A DNA stretch of 64,000 nt from CAZCAC01 sp964496575 (GCA_964496575.1 CAZCAC010000018.1:1-64000), one strand, 5' to 3'; shown: positions 25,792 through 34,844, counted from the stretch's first letter. Translations and numbers: made by a program. Notes: generated by a model not told the origin, from the sequence alone.

Positions 25792-26568
25792 CTAGTACTC
25801 CTCCTCTTCGGCGAGGACCTTCACGCGGGGCGCGAGAAAGGTGATGTTCATCTTGGCTTCGTCGGTCTTGAGTCGTTCCGGGACCATCTCCACCGAGTCG
25901 ACCAGGATCGAGGGACCGTGGGAGGGAGTCTGGGTGGCGGCGTACAGGCGCAGCATCGGAGCGGCATCACCGCTCATCTTCATCTCCACCCGGGTCCTCT
26001 CGACCAGACCGACACCGCCCTTGGCGTGCAGCTTGGTGTCGAGCTTGATCTGGATCCGATCGACGCGCTCGACCCCCTCGTCGATCGCCATGCGGAGTAC
26101 GCGTTCGATCAGGTCGAGCGCGTCGAGATGGCGCTCGAGCTCGTCGTCGCGGGTGGGCGCCAGGGCGGGCAGCCCGATGTCCGGCACGATCCGGACCCCG
26201 GCGCGCCCCGCCTCCCGCAGGAGGTCGTCGCGCACCGCCGTATTCGCCGCGAAGTACTGGTTGCCCAGCGAGCCCCGGGCGGGATCGGCGCGGTACGGCT
26301 CGCGGGGCTGGAAGGCGACCGCCCCGACCAGCGTCTCGGTCGCCTCGCGCAGCGCCTGGTTCTCCGTCCGCGCCTGGGTCAGGTCCCGCGCCTTGTAGCG
26401 GGACTTCCTGAGCTCGCGCTGGATGTTGCCGAGCGTGCCCTTCTTGCTGTCGAGCTCGTCCTTGATGAACGAGCCGATCATCATCTCGCCGATCATGAAG
26501 ACGATCAGGCCGGCGACGACGGTCAGGACGAAGCGCTTGTTCTCCTGCCAGTAGTCGTTGAGGTCCAT
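25792..26568 (-). CDS. PilO/GspM-like inner-membrane assembly protein
   Basis: 258 aa. Short cytoplasmic start (MDLNDYWQENKR), one transmembrane helix (FVLTVVAGLIVFMIGEMMIG), a coiled-coil segment (ELDSKKGTLGNIQRELRKSRYKARDL) and a ferredoxin-like C-terminal part (VGLVERTRVEMKMSGDAAPMLRLYA). This is the layout of PilO and GspM. The call relies on that layout and on its place directly after the PilM-PilN fusion (6-nt gap) and before the TPR gene (3-nt gap). It probably pairs with the PilN-like half of its neighbour. Confidence 0.7.
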   Translation of the reverse strand: MDLNDYWQENKRFVLTVVAGLIVFMIGEMMIGSFIKDELDSKKGTLGNIQRELRKSRYKARDLTQARTENQALREATETLVGAVAFQPREPYRADPARGSLGNQYFAANTAVRDDLLREAGRAGVRIVPDIGLPALAPTRDDELERHLDALDLIERVLRMAIDEGVERVDRIQIKLDTKLHAKGGVGLVERTRVEMKMSGDAAPMLRLYAATQTPSHGPSILVDSVEMVPERLKTDEAKMNITFLAPRVKVLAEEEEY

Positions 26569-26574
26569 GCTGTT

Positions 26575-28230
26575 CTACTCCTCCCCTTCTTCTTCGCCCG
26601 TCTCGTCGTCCTCGGTCTCGCCCGGCAGGGGCAGCAGCGTCAGGTCGAGGCTGAAGCGACTGCCGTCCGGGTTCGGTGCGTGCTTCAGCTCGACCCCCGG
26701 CAGCTCCTCCTGGATCGCGGTGAGGAAGGTCTCGTAGAGGTGGGCCAGCGAGGTGGTGCCCTGCTGCGCCCGCCCGTCCAGGTGGAGGATCGGACGCTTC
26801 ACTTCGCGATACACGCCCAGCTCCTCGTCGAAGCTCCAGCTGCTCTCCAGCCCCGCGAGCCAGAACTCCTGGGGCATCCGGCGATCGAGCACCTCCAGGA
26901 CGCGGGCGATCTGCTCCCCCGAGCCCGCCAGCCCCTGCAGCTCGAAGGCTTCCGCCTCCAGCAGCCGGTTCTCCTCGATCAGCGCGTGGGTGTCCTTGTC
27001 GACCTTCTTGGCCTTCTTCAGCTCGCGCGAGTAGCGGGAGACCTCGTCCTCCACCTCGCCGAGCTGGCTCGAGAGGGTCCAGGCCTCCCAGCCGAGGAAG
27101 AGGATCCCGAGGATCCCCGCCGCGACCAGGAAGGCGGTGCCTCCCCAGAACTCCCGTCGCTTGCGCAGCGCGGCGGGGAGGATCTCGACCGAGAACGCCT
27201 CGGGGTCGGAGGCCATCGTGGCCAGCCCGAGCGCGACCACCGATTCCAGCTTGTACTCCTCGAGCAGGTCGGCGGTCTCGGGGTCGAGCGCGCTGCTGTC
27301 CACCACCCGGAAGGGGTCGAACAGCTCCACCGGCACATTCATCGTCGAGCGCAGCCAGGCGGGGAAGCCGGCGATCGCCGAGCCCCCGCCGCAGAGGGCG
27401 ACGCGGTCGATCTTGAGCCCGGAGAGTTTCAGCTGGCTCTTGCAGAACAGCACCGTCGACTGCAGGAGGCTCTGCAGCTGCCCGGCCGCCCCGAGAATGG
27501 CGCGCGAGGCCTTCTCGTGGTTGGGCGTGGCGTACTGCGCGTTCGGCTCGAGCGTCGCGTACTTGATCTTGATCTCCTCGCCCTTCTTCTCGGAGACGTC
27601 GAAGCGCTGGGCGACCGCCTGGTCGAGGAGGCGCGCGCCGCCGGAGAGGTTCCGGGCGAAGATCAGGTCCGCGCCGCGACAGATGACCACGTCGATGTTC
27701 TCGCGGCCGATGTTGGCCACCATCACCGTGTCGCCCTCGATCACGCCGTAGCGCAGCCAGCTGTTGTAGAGGCCCAGCGCGTTGGGAGCGAAGGCGTCGA
27801 GGGAACCGCCGATCGAGGCCAGCCCCTCCTGGTGCGCCTCCAGCAGGCTCTCCTTGGCCATCGCCAGGACGACCACGTCCTCGCCCTCGATCTCGGGCAT
27901 CTCCGGCAGGAGGTTGAAGTCGGAGGCGACCTCGTCGCCACTCTGCCCGCCGACGTCCTCGACCTCGAAGCGCATCAGCTTGCGCAGCTGCCAGTCGGGC
28001 ACGCGGGGCACCCGGACGTAGCGCAGGTTCAGCTCGCGCCCGGTGATCCCGATGCGCGCGGAGGTGGGCTTGAAGCCCGGAGCGAGCTCCTCCCAGCCCT
28101 TCCGGGGGTCGTGACTCTCGTTCGGTTCGACGGCGAAGCCGCTGACGTGGAAGGTGTTGCCCTTGTAGGCGCCGCGGATGACGACCGCGGTGGAGAGGCC
28201 GACGTCGATGCCGGTGGTGGTGCGTGCCAT
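26575..28230 (-). CDS. PilM-PilN fusion (GspL-like) assembly platform protein
   Basis: 551 aa. Residues 1-345 are an actin-like ATPase fold of the PilM type: TTGIDVGLSTAVVIRG (phosphate 1), VMVANIGRENIDVVICR, RNLSGGARLLDQAVAQRF and VALCGGGSAIAGFPAWLRS (adenosine motif). A transmembrane helix follows at about 363-383 (FLVAAGILGILFLGWEAW). Then come a coiled coil and a PilN-like periplasmic domain (QIARVLEVLDRRMPQEFWLAGL). PilM and PilN are normally separate; GspL has the same fused layout. The acidic tail (DDETGEEEGEE) is not typical. It lies in the operon between the FHA and PilO genes. Confidence 0.85.
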   Translation of the reverse strand: MARTTTGIDVGLSTAVVIRGAYKGNTFHVSGFAVEPNESHDPRKGWEELAPGFKPTSARIGITGRELNLRYVRVPRVPDWQLRKLMRFEVEDVGGQSGDEVASDFNLLPEMPEIEGEDVVVLAMAKESLLEAHQEGLASIGGSLDAFAPNALGLYNSWLRYGVIEGDTVMVANIGRENIDVVICRGADLIFARNLSGGARLLDQAVAQRFDVSEKKGEEIKIKYATLEPNAQYATPNHEKASRAILGAAGQLQSLLQSTVLFCKSQLKLSGLKIDRVALCGGGSAIAGFPAWLRSTMNVPVELFDPFRVVDSSALDPETADLLEEYKLESVVALGLATMASDPEAFSVEILPAALRKRREFWGGTAFLVAAGILGILFLGWEAWTLSSQLGEVEDEVSRYSRELKKAKKVDKDTHALIEENRLLEAEAFELQGLAGSGEQIARVLEVLDRRMPQEFWLAGLESSWSFDEELGVYREVKRPILHLDGRAQQGTTSLAHLYETFLTAIQEELPGVELKHAPNPDGSRFSLDLTLLPLPGETEDDETGEEEGEE

Positions 28231-28240
28231 GTCGGTTCTC

Positions 28241-30148
28241 TTAGTTCCCTTCTCCGAATTCCTCGCTCAGATAGTCTCGAACCTCTTTGGACAGGCGCGG
28301 CGATTCACTCGCCTCCAGCACCTTCAGGATCGCCTGTAGCCTCGCGACCTCGTCGCGGTTCAGGTCCTCCTCGAGCCCCTGCAGCGACTCCTCGACCTGG
28401 GCGATCAGCGCCCGGGCCTGGGTCTCGACCTCGCCGCCCCCCGCGTACTTGCGCTCGACCGCCTCCGCCTGGGCGCGGCAGCGGCGGTAGAGGTCGACGA
28501 GGCGGAAGAAGCGCGCCCGCTCGAAGCGCTCCTCGACCTGCTTCAGCTCCTCCAGCCCGGACTGCTCCAGCCGCCCGCGGGCCTCGCGGGCGTCGTCGAC
28601 CAGCTTCGCGTCGAAGGGATAGCGGTCGAGGAGCTCGTTCCACGAGGCCAGGCACTCGCCGAGCCGGCCGTCCTTCTCCAGCCGGCGCGCGTCGTAGGCG
28701 AGGTTGCCCGCCTGGGTGCGCTCCTCGCTGAAGTCGACCTGGATCCGGAACGCGCCGCCGGACACGGGCACGGTGATCCGCGCCCCGCCGGACTCACCGC
28801 GCGAGGTGACCCTGGTCGGCGGATCGAGGTGCAGGAGCACGAGGTCGCGCCCCTCCCCCATCAGGAGAGCGCCGACGCCATCGCGCTCGAAGTCGACCTG
28901 GTGTTCCTGCAGGCCACCCTCGCCGAGAGTCGCCAGCCCACCGCCCAGGACTTCGGGCTCGACCCGGAAGGAGATCGACCTGGCCCCGGCGGCGCGGCCG
29001 AGGAAGTCCCCGTCCTGCTGTTCGAAGGCGAGTGACTCGACGCGCGCGGCTTCCACCCCGCTCGCGACCAGGTCGCTCAGGAAGAGCTTGCTGACCTTGT
29101 ACAGCGCGGCGGTCTGCGGGGGGTCTCCGAGGACCCACAGCCCGTACTCGCCGATCTTCGCCGTCGGGCTCGCCGAGGTCTGTGCGCTGACCAGGGAGAC
29201 GTCGTCGACGTCGACCTCGCCCCCCTCGTCCGCGCTCGCTCGCGCCTCGACCACCACGCGCGCGCGGCGGATGCCGGGAGGGATCGGGACGACGAGCTCG
29301 ATCGCCTGGTGACGCGAGACCTCCAGGACCCAGTCGCTCCAGGCGCGTACCGGGCCGAGCGGGGTCTCCGGCGTGGCGGTGTCGAGCAGGAACTCGACCC
29401 CGATGCGACCGGCCGCTCCCCCCTTGCCGCGCAGGCTCGCCTCGAGGGTGAGCGTGCGGCTCGTCGGTACACCCACGGCGTCGCTCTGGAGCTGTGCCCA
29501 CTCCCCGGGGTCGAGGTCGCTACGCGCGCCGGCTTCGCCGGTGGCCCGCGCGGCTCCCCACTGCTCGAAGTCGGCGGGGGCATCCTCCACGTTGCTCCAC
29601 CCCTCAGGGAGCCCCGCTGCCCCCTCGAAGGAGTATCCACTGACGAGGTTTCCCTCGACGGGCACGACCGGCTGGACCCGGCGGCCGCCGCCGCTCTTGC
29701 CCCCGGTGAGGTAGTACGCCGCGGCCCCGCCGCCGCCGAGGAGCAGGACGATGACGACGACCAGCGCGACCCTGGAGCGCTTGCCGCTGCGGGCGAGGCT
29801 CTCGGCGCTGACGCGCTCGAGCGCCGCTCCCCCGCCTCCTCCTCCGGCGAGCTCCCGATCCTCGAAGACCACCGCCACGCTGCCGAAGACGAGGCGGTCG
29901 CCGTGCGCGAGCCGCGCCTCGGTGATCTTCTCGCTCCCGACCCGGGTGCCGTTGGTGCTGCCGAGGTCCTGTACCGTGACGCCCTGGTCGTCGACCAAGA
30001 GCGCCGCGTGGGCGCCGGAGACCGAGCTGTCCTGGATGACGAGGGAGTTGTCCGGGCGCCGCCCGACGGTGAGGCGGGGGGTGGCCAGGGGGACACGCTG
30101 GCCCTCGCGCTCGCCTTTCTCGAAGCGCAGTGAATAGCGGTCTGTCAT
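28241..30148 (-). CDS. FHA-domain transmembrane protein with CBM/jelly-roll ectodomain
   Basis: 635 aa from the ATG at 30148. Residues 15-100 form an FHA phosphothreonine-binding domain (LTVGRRPDNSLVIQDSSVSGAHAAL, DLGSTNGTRVG). A Gly stretch and one transmembrane helix follow (VALVVVIVLLLGGGGAAAYYL, about residues 131-151). Outside is a beta-sandwich resembling carbohydrate-binding modules (SGYSFEGAAGLPEGWSNVED to GGEVDVDDVSLV, about 170-350), then further beta and a helical C-terminus. As the first gene of the pseudopilin operon it links cytoplasmic Ser/Thr phosphorylation to the secretion complex in principle. Kinase dependence is inferred. A separate Ser/Thr kinase lies at 47530-48603. Confidence 0.82.
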   Translation of the reverse strand: MTDRYSLRFEKGEREGQRVPLATPRLTVGRRPDNSLVIQDSSVSGAHAALLVDDQGVTVQDLGSTNGTRVGSEKITEARLAHGDRLVFGSVAVVFEDRELAGGGGGGAALERVSAESLARSGKRSRVALVVVIVLLLGGGGAAAYYLTGGKSGGGRRVQPVVPVEGNLVSGYSFEGAAGLPEGWSNVEDAPADFEQWGAARATGEAGARSDLDPGEWAQLQSDAVGVPTSRTLTLEASLRGKGGAAGRIGVEFLLDTATPETPLGPVRAWSDWVLEVSRHQAIELVVPIPPGIRRARVVVEARASADEGGEVDVDDVSLVSAQTSASPTAKIGEYGLWVLGDPPQTAALYKVSKLFLSDLVASGVEAARVESLAFEQQDGDFLGRAAGARSISFRVEPEVLGGGLATLGEGGLQEHQVDFERDGVGALLMGEGRDLVLLHLDPPTRVTSRGESGGARITVPVSGGAFRIQVDFSEERTQAGNLAYDARRLEKDGRLGECLASWNELLDRYPFDAKLVDDAREARGRLEQSGLEELKQVEERFERARFFRLVDLYRRCRAQAEAVERKYAGGGEVETQARALIAQVEESLQGLEEDLNRDEVARLQAILKVLEASESPRLSKEVRDYLSEEFGEGN

Positions 30149-30418
30149 GCGGAATCGTTCTTCGTACGGGTCCGATCCGGAGCGGGGAGGTCGACACCCC
30201 GACTGGGGTGGCCCGAGGGCCCGGGAGATGTCGAACGGGGGGGAATTCCGTGAGAGCGGGTGGCGGGTATACCGCGAAACAGCGACGGAGTAACCCCGGC
30301 GAAGGTCGACGCGGGAGGTCTTTGTGGCATCGTAACGCACGCGAGGGCCGGGATTAAGAACGGGCAGGGCCCGGCCTCGCCTTGAGTGGGACCCCGTCCG
30401 GGGGGGAGAATCGTCCCC

Positions 30419-31228
30419 ATGAGCCCGCCCCGACGCGACCGGGCCGCCCCGACGCGGCGCTTCCTGCTGGAGACGACCCCCGCCGAGGGCCCCCCGAGGC
30501 TGCTCCCCGAGGAGACCGAACACGCCCTGCGGGTGCTCCGGGTGGGGGTCGGCGATCGAATCGTCGGCCTCGACGGGCGGGGGCACGCCTGGCCGCTGGA
30601 GGTGGCGGCGGCGGAGCGCCGCCACCTCGAGTTGCGCGCGCTGGGCGATCCCGTCGAGGAGCCCCCTCCCGGCGCTCCGGGCGCCACCCTGCCCTGGATC
30701 GAGCTGCACGCGCCCCTGCCCCGGGGCGGGCGCGCGGAGCAGATGGTCGACCGGCTGACCCAGCTGGGTCTCTCGAGGCTGGTGCCGCTGGTCACCGCTC
30801 GGTGCGCCCCGCACGCCCGCGAGGTCACCGCGGCCCGCCTGGAGAAGCTCCGCCGCACGGCCCGCGAGGCGATCAAGCAGTGCGGCCGGCTCTGGTTGCC
30901 GGAGATCGCGGAGGCGAGGCCCCTCGAGCCGGCGACGCGCGCCTCTGGAACCCGTTTGCTCCTGGACGAGAGGGCGGGCCAGTCGCTGGCCGAGCTTCTC
31001 TCCACGACCGCCGGGCGGGGGTGGTGGACCCAGGCGTCACCACTGGTCCTCTTCGCCGGCCCCGAGGGCGGCCTCGCTCCGGCCGAGGTCGAGGGGCTAC
31101 GCGAGAGCGGGGTGGAGCCGGTGCGCCTCGCCCCCTACACGCTGCGCATCGAGACCGCGGCGGAGGCGGCGGTGGCGGTGGTGGCCAATGTCACCGGAAG
31201 GTGGGTGGATCGGGAACGACAGGTCTGA
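30419..31228 (+). CDS. rsmE: 16S rRNA (uracil-1498-N3)-methyltransferase RsmE
   Basis: About 269 aa. RsmE methylates N3 of U1498 in 16S rRNA using SAM. The N-terminal PUA-like part has HALRVLRVGVGDRIVGLDGRG. The SPOUT knot shows LFAGPEGGLAPAEVEGLRESG and LAPYTLRIETAAEAAVAVV, the family's GPEGG and LRxETA signatures. The KQCGR motif near residue 155 is also typical. The ATG at 30419 was chosen over 30386 because GGAG lies about 10 bases upstream. It is divergent from the FHA gene and convergent with the tad operon, with a very large inverted repeat following. Confidence 0.95.
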   Translation: MSPPRRDRAAPTRRFLLETTPAEGPPRLLPEETEHALRVLRVGVGDRIVGLDGRGHAWPLEVAAAERRHLELRALGDPVEEPPPGAPGATLPWIELHAPLPRGGRAEQMVDRLTQLGLSRLVPLVTARCAPHAREVTAARLEKLRRTAREAIKQCGRLWLPEIAEARPLEPATRASGTRLLLDERAGQSLAELLSTTAGRGWWTQASPLVLFAGPEGGLAPAEVEGLRESGVEPVRLAPYTLRIETAAEAAVAVVANVTGRWVDRERQV

Positions 31229-31280
31229 GGCAGGGCTGGGGCCCCTGCTCCCGGGGACAACGGAGGAACCACGGAGGGCG

Positions 31281-31522
31281 CAGAGCCAGAACCAGAACCA
31301 GAACCAGATATTTACCACAGAGGGCACAGAGGACACAGAGAACAGAATAGGAAGAAGAAGAAGCAGAAAAGATAGGTATCAGAAATCAGAAACGTCAGAT
31401 CTCGCGAGATCTCCGGTTTCTGGTTTCTGATACCTATCTTTTCTGCTTCTTCTTCTTCCTATTCTGTTCTCTGTGTCCTCTGTGCCCTCTGTGGTAAATA
31501 TCTGGTTCTGGTTCTGGCTCTG
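31281..31522. repeat. Near-perfect inverted repeat of about 110-bp arms
   Basis: The left arm (31281-31393) and right arm (31416-31522) are reverse complements over their whole length. They differ only by one extra ACCAGA unit in the left arm (three against two) and one T/C difference that would still pair as G-U in RNA. The 22-nt centre contains a 16-bp perfect palindrome, AGATCTCGCGAGATCT (31397-31412). The arms are much less GC-rich than the genome and include ACCACAGAGGGCACAGAGG, a motif I recall from repeats in other bacterial genomes. It lies between convergent rsmE and tadC and would stop transcription from both sides. Confidence 0.92.
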
Positions 31523-31578
31523 TGGTCAACACCTGGCTCTGCGCTCTCCCTCTCTCCACCCCGGGCCCCACACCACGG

Positions 31579-32487
31579 TCAATACCCCCGGATGACTCCC
31601 TCGACCATCTTGAACATCTGATGGAACGCCGGCCCCAGCGTGGCGACGAAGATCCCCGGCAGGAAGCAGATCACCAGCGGGAAGACCAGCTTCACCGGCA
31701 GAGCCTGCGCCTTGATCATCGCCTGCTCCCGGCGCCTCGAGCGCAGGTCGTCCGCCTGGGCGCGCAGCACCGACGAGAAGCCCGCGCCGACCTGATCGGC
31801 CTGGATCATCGCCGAGCAGAAGATGGTCATCGAAGGGACCTCGCAGCGATGCGACAGGCGGCGGAAGCAGCGCACCCGCGGGACGCCGGCGAGGGTCTCC
31901 AGCTGGAAGGTGGTCAGCTCGGCGGCGAGCGGTGAATCCTCGTCCTCGTTCTCCATGATCTTGGCGAAGGAGGCGTCGAAGCCGAGCCCCGCTTCGGAGA
32001 GGGTGGCGAACAGCTCCAGGATCAGCGGCAGCTCGCGCTCGATGATCAGCACCCGGCGCTTCCGCTTGTCCCGAACGTACATCCAGGGAGCGAGCGCCAG
32101 CAGGAGGAAGACCGTCCACGGCAAGAACACCAGCAATGACTCGAGCAGCGACGCCATCCCCTCCGAGACCGAGAGGGCGCGCCGGGTGAGCGCCTCGATC
32201 AGACCGCTGTAGTGGATCACCAGGGCGAGCCCCGCTCCGATCACCGTGGTGAGGGCCGTGGCCAGCACGAAGGCGGAGGCGGAACCCGCGGCCCGGAAGC
32301 CGGCCCGCCCGAGCCAGGCGGTGAGGAACCCCTCGTCGAGCTCGCCACCTCGCTGCTCGGCGTCGGCGCGCGGCGACGCGAAGATCCGCTGGCGGACCAG
32401 GCGGGAGTGCCTTCCCCGGGTGAAGAGGAAGTAGAGCACGGTGACGCCGATGAGCCAGAAGGCGAGGATCAGGATGGTCTTGAGCAT
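31579..32487 (-). CDS. tadC: TadC, Flp pilus inner-membrane platform protein
   Basis: 302 aa with the T2SSF/GspF-type fold: helices at about 2-20, 65-85, 115-137 and 270-292. Between them is the cytoplasmic helical domain with ELPLILELFATLSEAGLGFDASFAKI and QADQVGAGFSSVLRAQADDLRSRRREQA, typical of TadC (GxxxA...LRxQAxxxRxxRR). TadB and TadC form the membrane platform on which the ATPase builds the Flp pilus. It is the last gene of the tad operon, 22 nt after tadB. Confidence 0.9.
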   Translation of the reverse strand: MLKTILILAFWLIGVTVLYFLFTRGRHSRLVRQRIFASPRADAEQRGGELDEGFLTAWLGRAGFRAAGSASAFVLATALTTVIGAGLALVIHYSGLIEALTRRALSVSEGMASLLESLLVFLPWTVFLLLALAPWMYVRDKRKRRVLIIERELPLILELFATLSEAGLGFDASFAKIMENEDEDSPLAAELTTFQLETLAGVPRVRCFRRLSHRCEVPSMTIFCSAMIQADQVGAGFSSVLRAQADDLRSRRREQAMIKAQALPVKLVFPLVICFLPGIFVATLGPAFHQMFKMVEGVIRGY

Positions 32488-32509
32488 GGTGTGCGCCTCC
32501 GGACTCCGC

Positions 32510-33373
32510 TCAGTGCCGGATCTTGATCAGGCGGGACATCCACAAGAGACCGACCGCCTGCATGGCCACGGCGATCGAGATCAGCGGAATCCCCATGTTC
32601 GAGGCGATGAACGACTCCATCCGATCGGGATAGGTTCGCCAGGTGATGAAGGCGATGCCGTAGGAGATCAGGAGGATGCCGACCACCGACGCCTGGGCCT
32701 GAGTGGTCTCGGCGCGGATCCGCCGCTTGAGGTCGACCCGGTCGCGGATCGTCCGGCCGACGGTGGCCAGGGTCGGCGCCAGGGAACCTCCCGTCTCCTG
32801 GTGGACCGAGAGCGTGAAGCAGAAGAGGCGGTAGCTCTCCAGCGGGATGCTGCTCGACAGCTCCTCGAGCGCCCTCTTCGGCGACTCGCCGAGGCGAATG
32901 CTGCCCACCAGGTTCTGCAGGTGGTGGCGCAGCGGCGGACGGATCTCCCGCGCCGCGGCGTCCAGGGCGTCGAGGGTGCCTGACCCGGCGTGTAGCCCGG
33001 CGACGATCAGGTCGATCGCCTCGGTCAGCTGAATCTCGTAGCGGTAGGCGCGGCGCTGCGAGACGTTGTTGATGACGAGCGTCGAAGTGACGATCCCGGC
33101 CAGAACCACGGCACCCGCGAAGGCGAGATTCAGGCCGAGGATCCAGTGCAGGAGCAGCCCGACGAGAATGGCACAGCTGTAGGGGATCCAGCGGTGTCGC
33201 GGAGTGATCCCCGAGGGAACCCGGACCTCGCGCCGTTCCTCCGCCTCGTGGACCAGCGGTTCCGCGAGACGCCCCAGGGTGAGTCCTCGCTGCTTGCGAG
33301 AGTACCACCACCAGGTTCCGCCGGCGACGATCAGCAGCAGACCGACGGCGAGAAGAACCTCAGACGTTTCCAT
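32510..33373 (-). CDS. tadB: TadB, Flp pilus inner-membrane platform protein
   Basis: 287 aa. Hydrophobic segments at about 5-22, 66-105, 228-246 and 262-280. The cytoplasmic part has YEIQLTEAIDLIVAGLHAGSGTLDALDAAARE and CFTLSVHQETGGSLAPTLATVGRTIRDRVDLKRRIRAETTQAQASV, the standard TadB/T2SSF sequence. The start overlaps the end of cpaF by 14 nt, so the two are translated together. It pairs with TadC. Confidence 0.92.
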   Translation of the reverse strand: METSEVLLAVGLLLIVAGGTWWWYSRKQRGLTLGRLAEPLVHEAEERREVRVPSGITPRHRWIPYSCAILVGLLLHWILGLNLAFAGAVVLAGIVTSTLVINNVSQRRAYRYEIQLTEAIDLIVAGLHAGSGTLDALDAAAREIRPPLRHHLQNLVGSIRLGESPKRALEELSSSIPLESYRLFCFTLSVHQETGGSLAPTLATVGRTIRDRVDLKRRIRAETTQAQASVVGILLISYGIAFITWRTYPDRMESFIASNMGIPLISIAVAMQAVGLLWMSRLIKIRH

Positions 33374-34844
33374 GGCCCCGCGGCTTCTGGAAGAGGTCGA
33401 GCGGGAAATCGAAGCCCTGGTCGCGGAGCTCGATCACGATGCGCGGAACGATGCCGGTGGCCACGTACTCGCCGAGCACGTGGTTGCCCTGCCGCCCGAT
33501 CCGGTGGAACTTGTAGATCTCCTGCATCAGCGGCGTGTTCCCCTCCATACCGGAGATCTCCGCGATGCTCTCGATCCGGCGCACGCCATCCTCGTAACGA
33601 CGCACCTGCACCAGGAGGTGGATCGCCGCGGTGATCTGCTCGCGGATCGCGCGGGAAGGGAGCTCGAGTCCGGCCATCAGCACCATCGTCTCGAGGCGCG
33701 CGAGGCCGTCGCGCGGAGAGTTGGCGTGGATGGTGGACATGCCGCCGTCGTGGCCGGTGTTGAGGGCCTGCAGCATGTCGAGCGCCTCGGAGCTGCGCAC
33801 CTCCCCCACGATGATCCGGTCGGGGCGCATCCGCAGCGAGTTGACCACCAGGTCGCGGGCGGTGACCTCGCCGGAGCCCTCGATGTTCGGCGGGCGCGTC
33901 TCCATGCGCACCACGTGATCCTGGTCGAGCACCAGCTCGGCAGTGTCCTCGATGGTGACGATCCGCTCGGTATTGGGGATCGCCTCGCAGAGCGCGCCGA
34001 GCAGGGTCGACTTGCCGGCGCCGGTGCCGCCGGAGATCAGGACGTTCTTGCGGAGTCGCACGACGTGGTCGAGGAACCGCATCATGTCCGGCGAGTACAT
34101 CGCCAGACGCAGCAGGTCGTCGCGCCGCAGCCGCTGGCGCCCGAAGCGACGAATGGAGATCGTCGGCCCGTCGAGCGAGATCGGCGGGATGGTCGCGTTC
34201 ACCCGGCTTCCGTCGGGCAGGCGCATGTCGACCATCGGGCTGTTCATGTCGATCCGGCGACCGACTCGCGCGGCGATTCGCTCGATCACCCGGCGGATGT
34301 GCTCGTCATCGGCGAAGCGGACGTCGGTTCGCTCCAGCTGGCCGAAGCGCTCCACGTACACGCGATTGGGGCTGTTGACCAGGATGTCGGTCACCGCCGG
34401 ATCGGCCATCAGACGGGCGAGGGGGCCGACCCCGAGGGTCTCCTCGAGCAGCTCGTCGGAGAGTCGCTCCCGCTCCTCGTCGTTGAGCGCCAGCTCCTCG
34501 ATGGAGAGGGTCCGCTCGACGAACTCCTTGACCGCACCCTCGACGAACTCCTCGGTGGCACCGAGGAGCTGGCGCTCACCGATCTCGTCGAGCAGCCGCT
34601 CGTGCAGGCGCGCCTTGATGGTCAGGTAGTCCGCGGCGCTGCCGATCGGCTCGGGCTCCGCCTGCCGGCCGTAGTTGTCCGGGCGCGCCGCCTCGGGGCG
34701 CAGGCGCGACGCCGCGGCGGTGGTGATCGCCGCGCGGAACTGCTTGCGTGCGAGGTGCATCGCCCGCTCTTCCGCCAGCGGATCCTCCCGAGGCTCGTCC
34801 TCGGTCGAATCGGGTTCGGGTTCAGCCGGAGGGTCTACGCTCAT
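33360..34844 (-). CDS. cpaF: CpaF/TadA, Flp pilus assembly ATPase
   Basis: 494 aa. This is the secretion ATPase powering Flp pilus assembly. The N-terminal all-helical part (LLDEIGERQLL, GVGPLARLMADPAVTDILVNSPNRVYVERFG) is typical of CpaF. It is followed by Walker A ISGGTGAGKSTLLGALCEA (about residue 272), the Asp box IVTIEDTAEL and Walker B/His region VGEVRSSEALDMLQALNTGHDGGMSTIHANS. Complete and intact. It overlaps cpaE by 4 nt upstream and tadB by 14 nt downstream. An acidic 30-residue N-terminal tail precedes the conserved region. Confidence 0.95.
   Translation of the reverse strand: MSVDPPAEPEPDSTEDEPREDPLAEERAMHLARKQFRAAITTAAASRLRPEAARPDNYGRQAEPEPIGSAADYLTIKARLHERLLDEIGERQLLGATEEFVEGAVKEFVERTLSIEELALNDEERERLSDELLEETLGVGPLARLMADPAVTDILVNSPNRVYVERFGQLERTDVRFADDEHIRRVIERIAARVGRRIDMNSPMVDMRLPDGSRVNATIPPISLDGPTISIRRFGRQRLRRDDLLRLAMYSPDMMRFLDHVVRLRKNVLISGGTGAGKSTLLGALCEAIPNTERIVTIEDTAELVLDQDHVVRMETRPPNIEGSGEVTARDLVVNSLRMRPDRIIVGEVRSSEALDMLQALNTGHDGGMSTIHANSPRDGLARLETMVLMAGLELPSRAIREQITAAIHLLVQVRRYEDGVRRIESIAEISGMEGNTPLMQEIYKFHRIGRQGNHVLGEYVATGIVPRIVIELRDQGFDFPLDLFQKPRGHGNV

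Noticed and set aside
22930..28731. A plus-strand open frame of 1,933 codons
   Set aside because: It is antisense to GspG, the TPR, PilO, PilM-PilN and part of the FHA gene, all of which have recognisable domains. The high GC third-position bias of those genes keeps the opposite frame open.
31229..31578. Inverted repeat considered as ends of an insertion sequence
   Set aside because: No transposase frame lies between the arms (22 nt), and no flanking target duplication was apparent.
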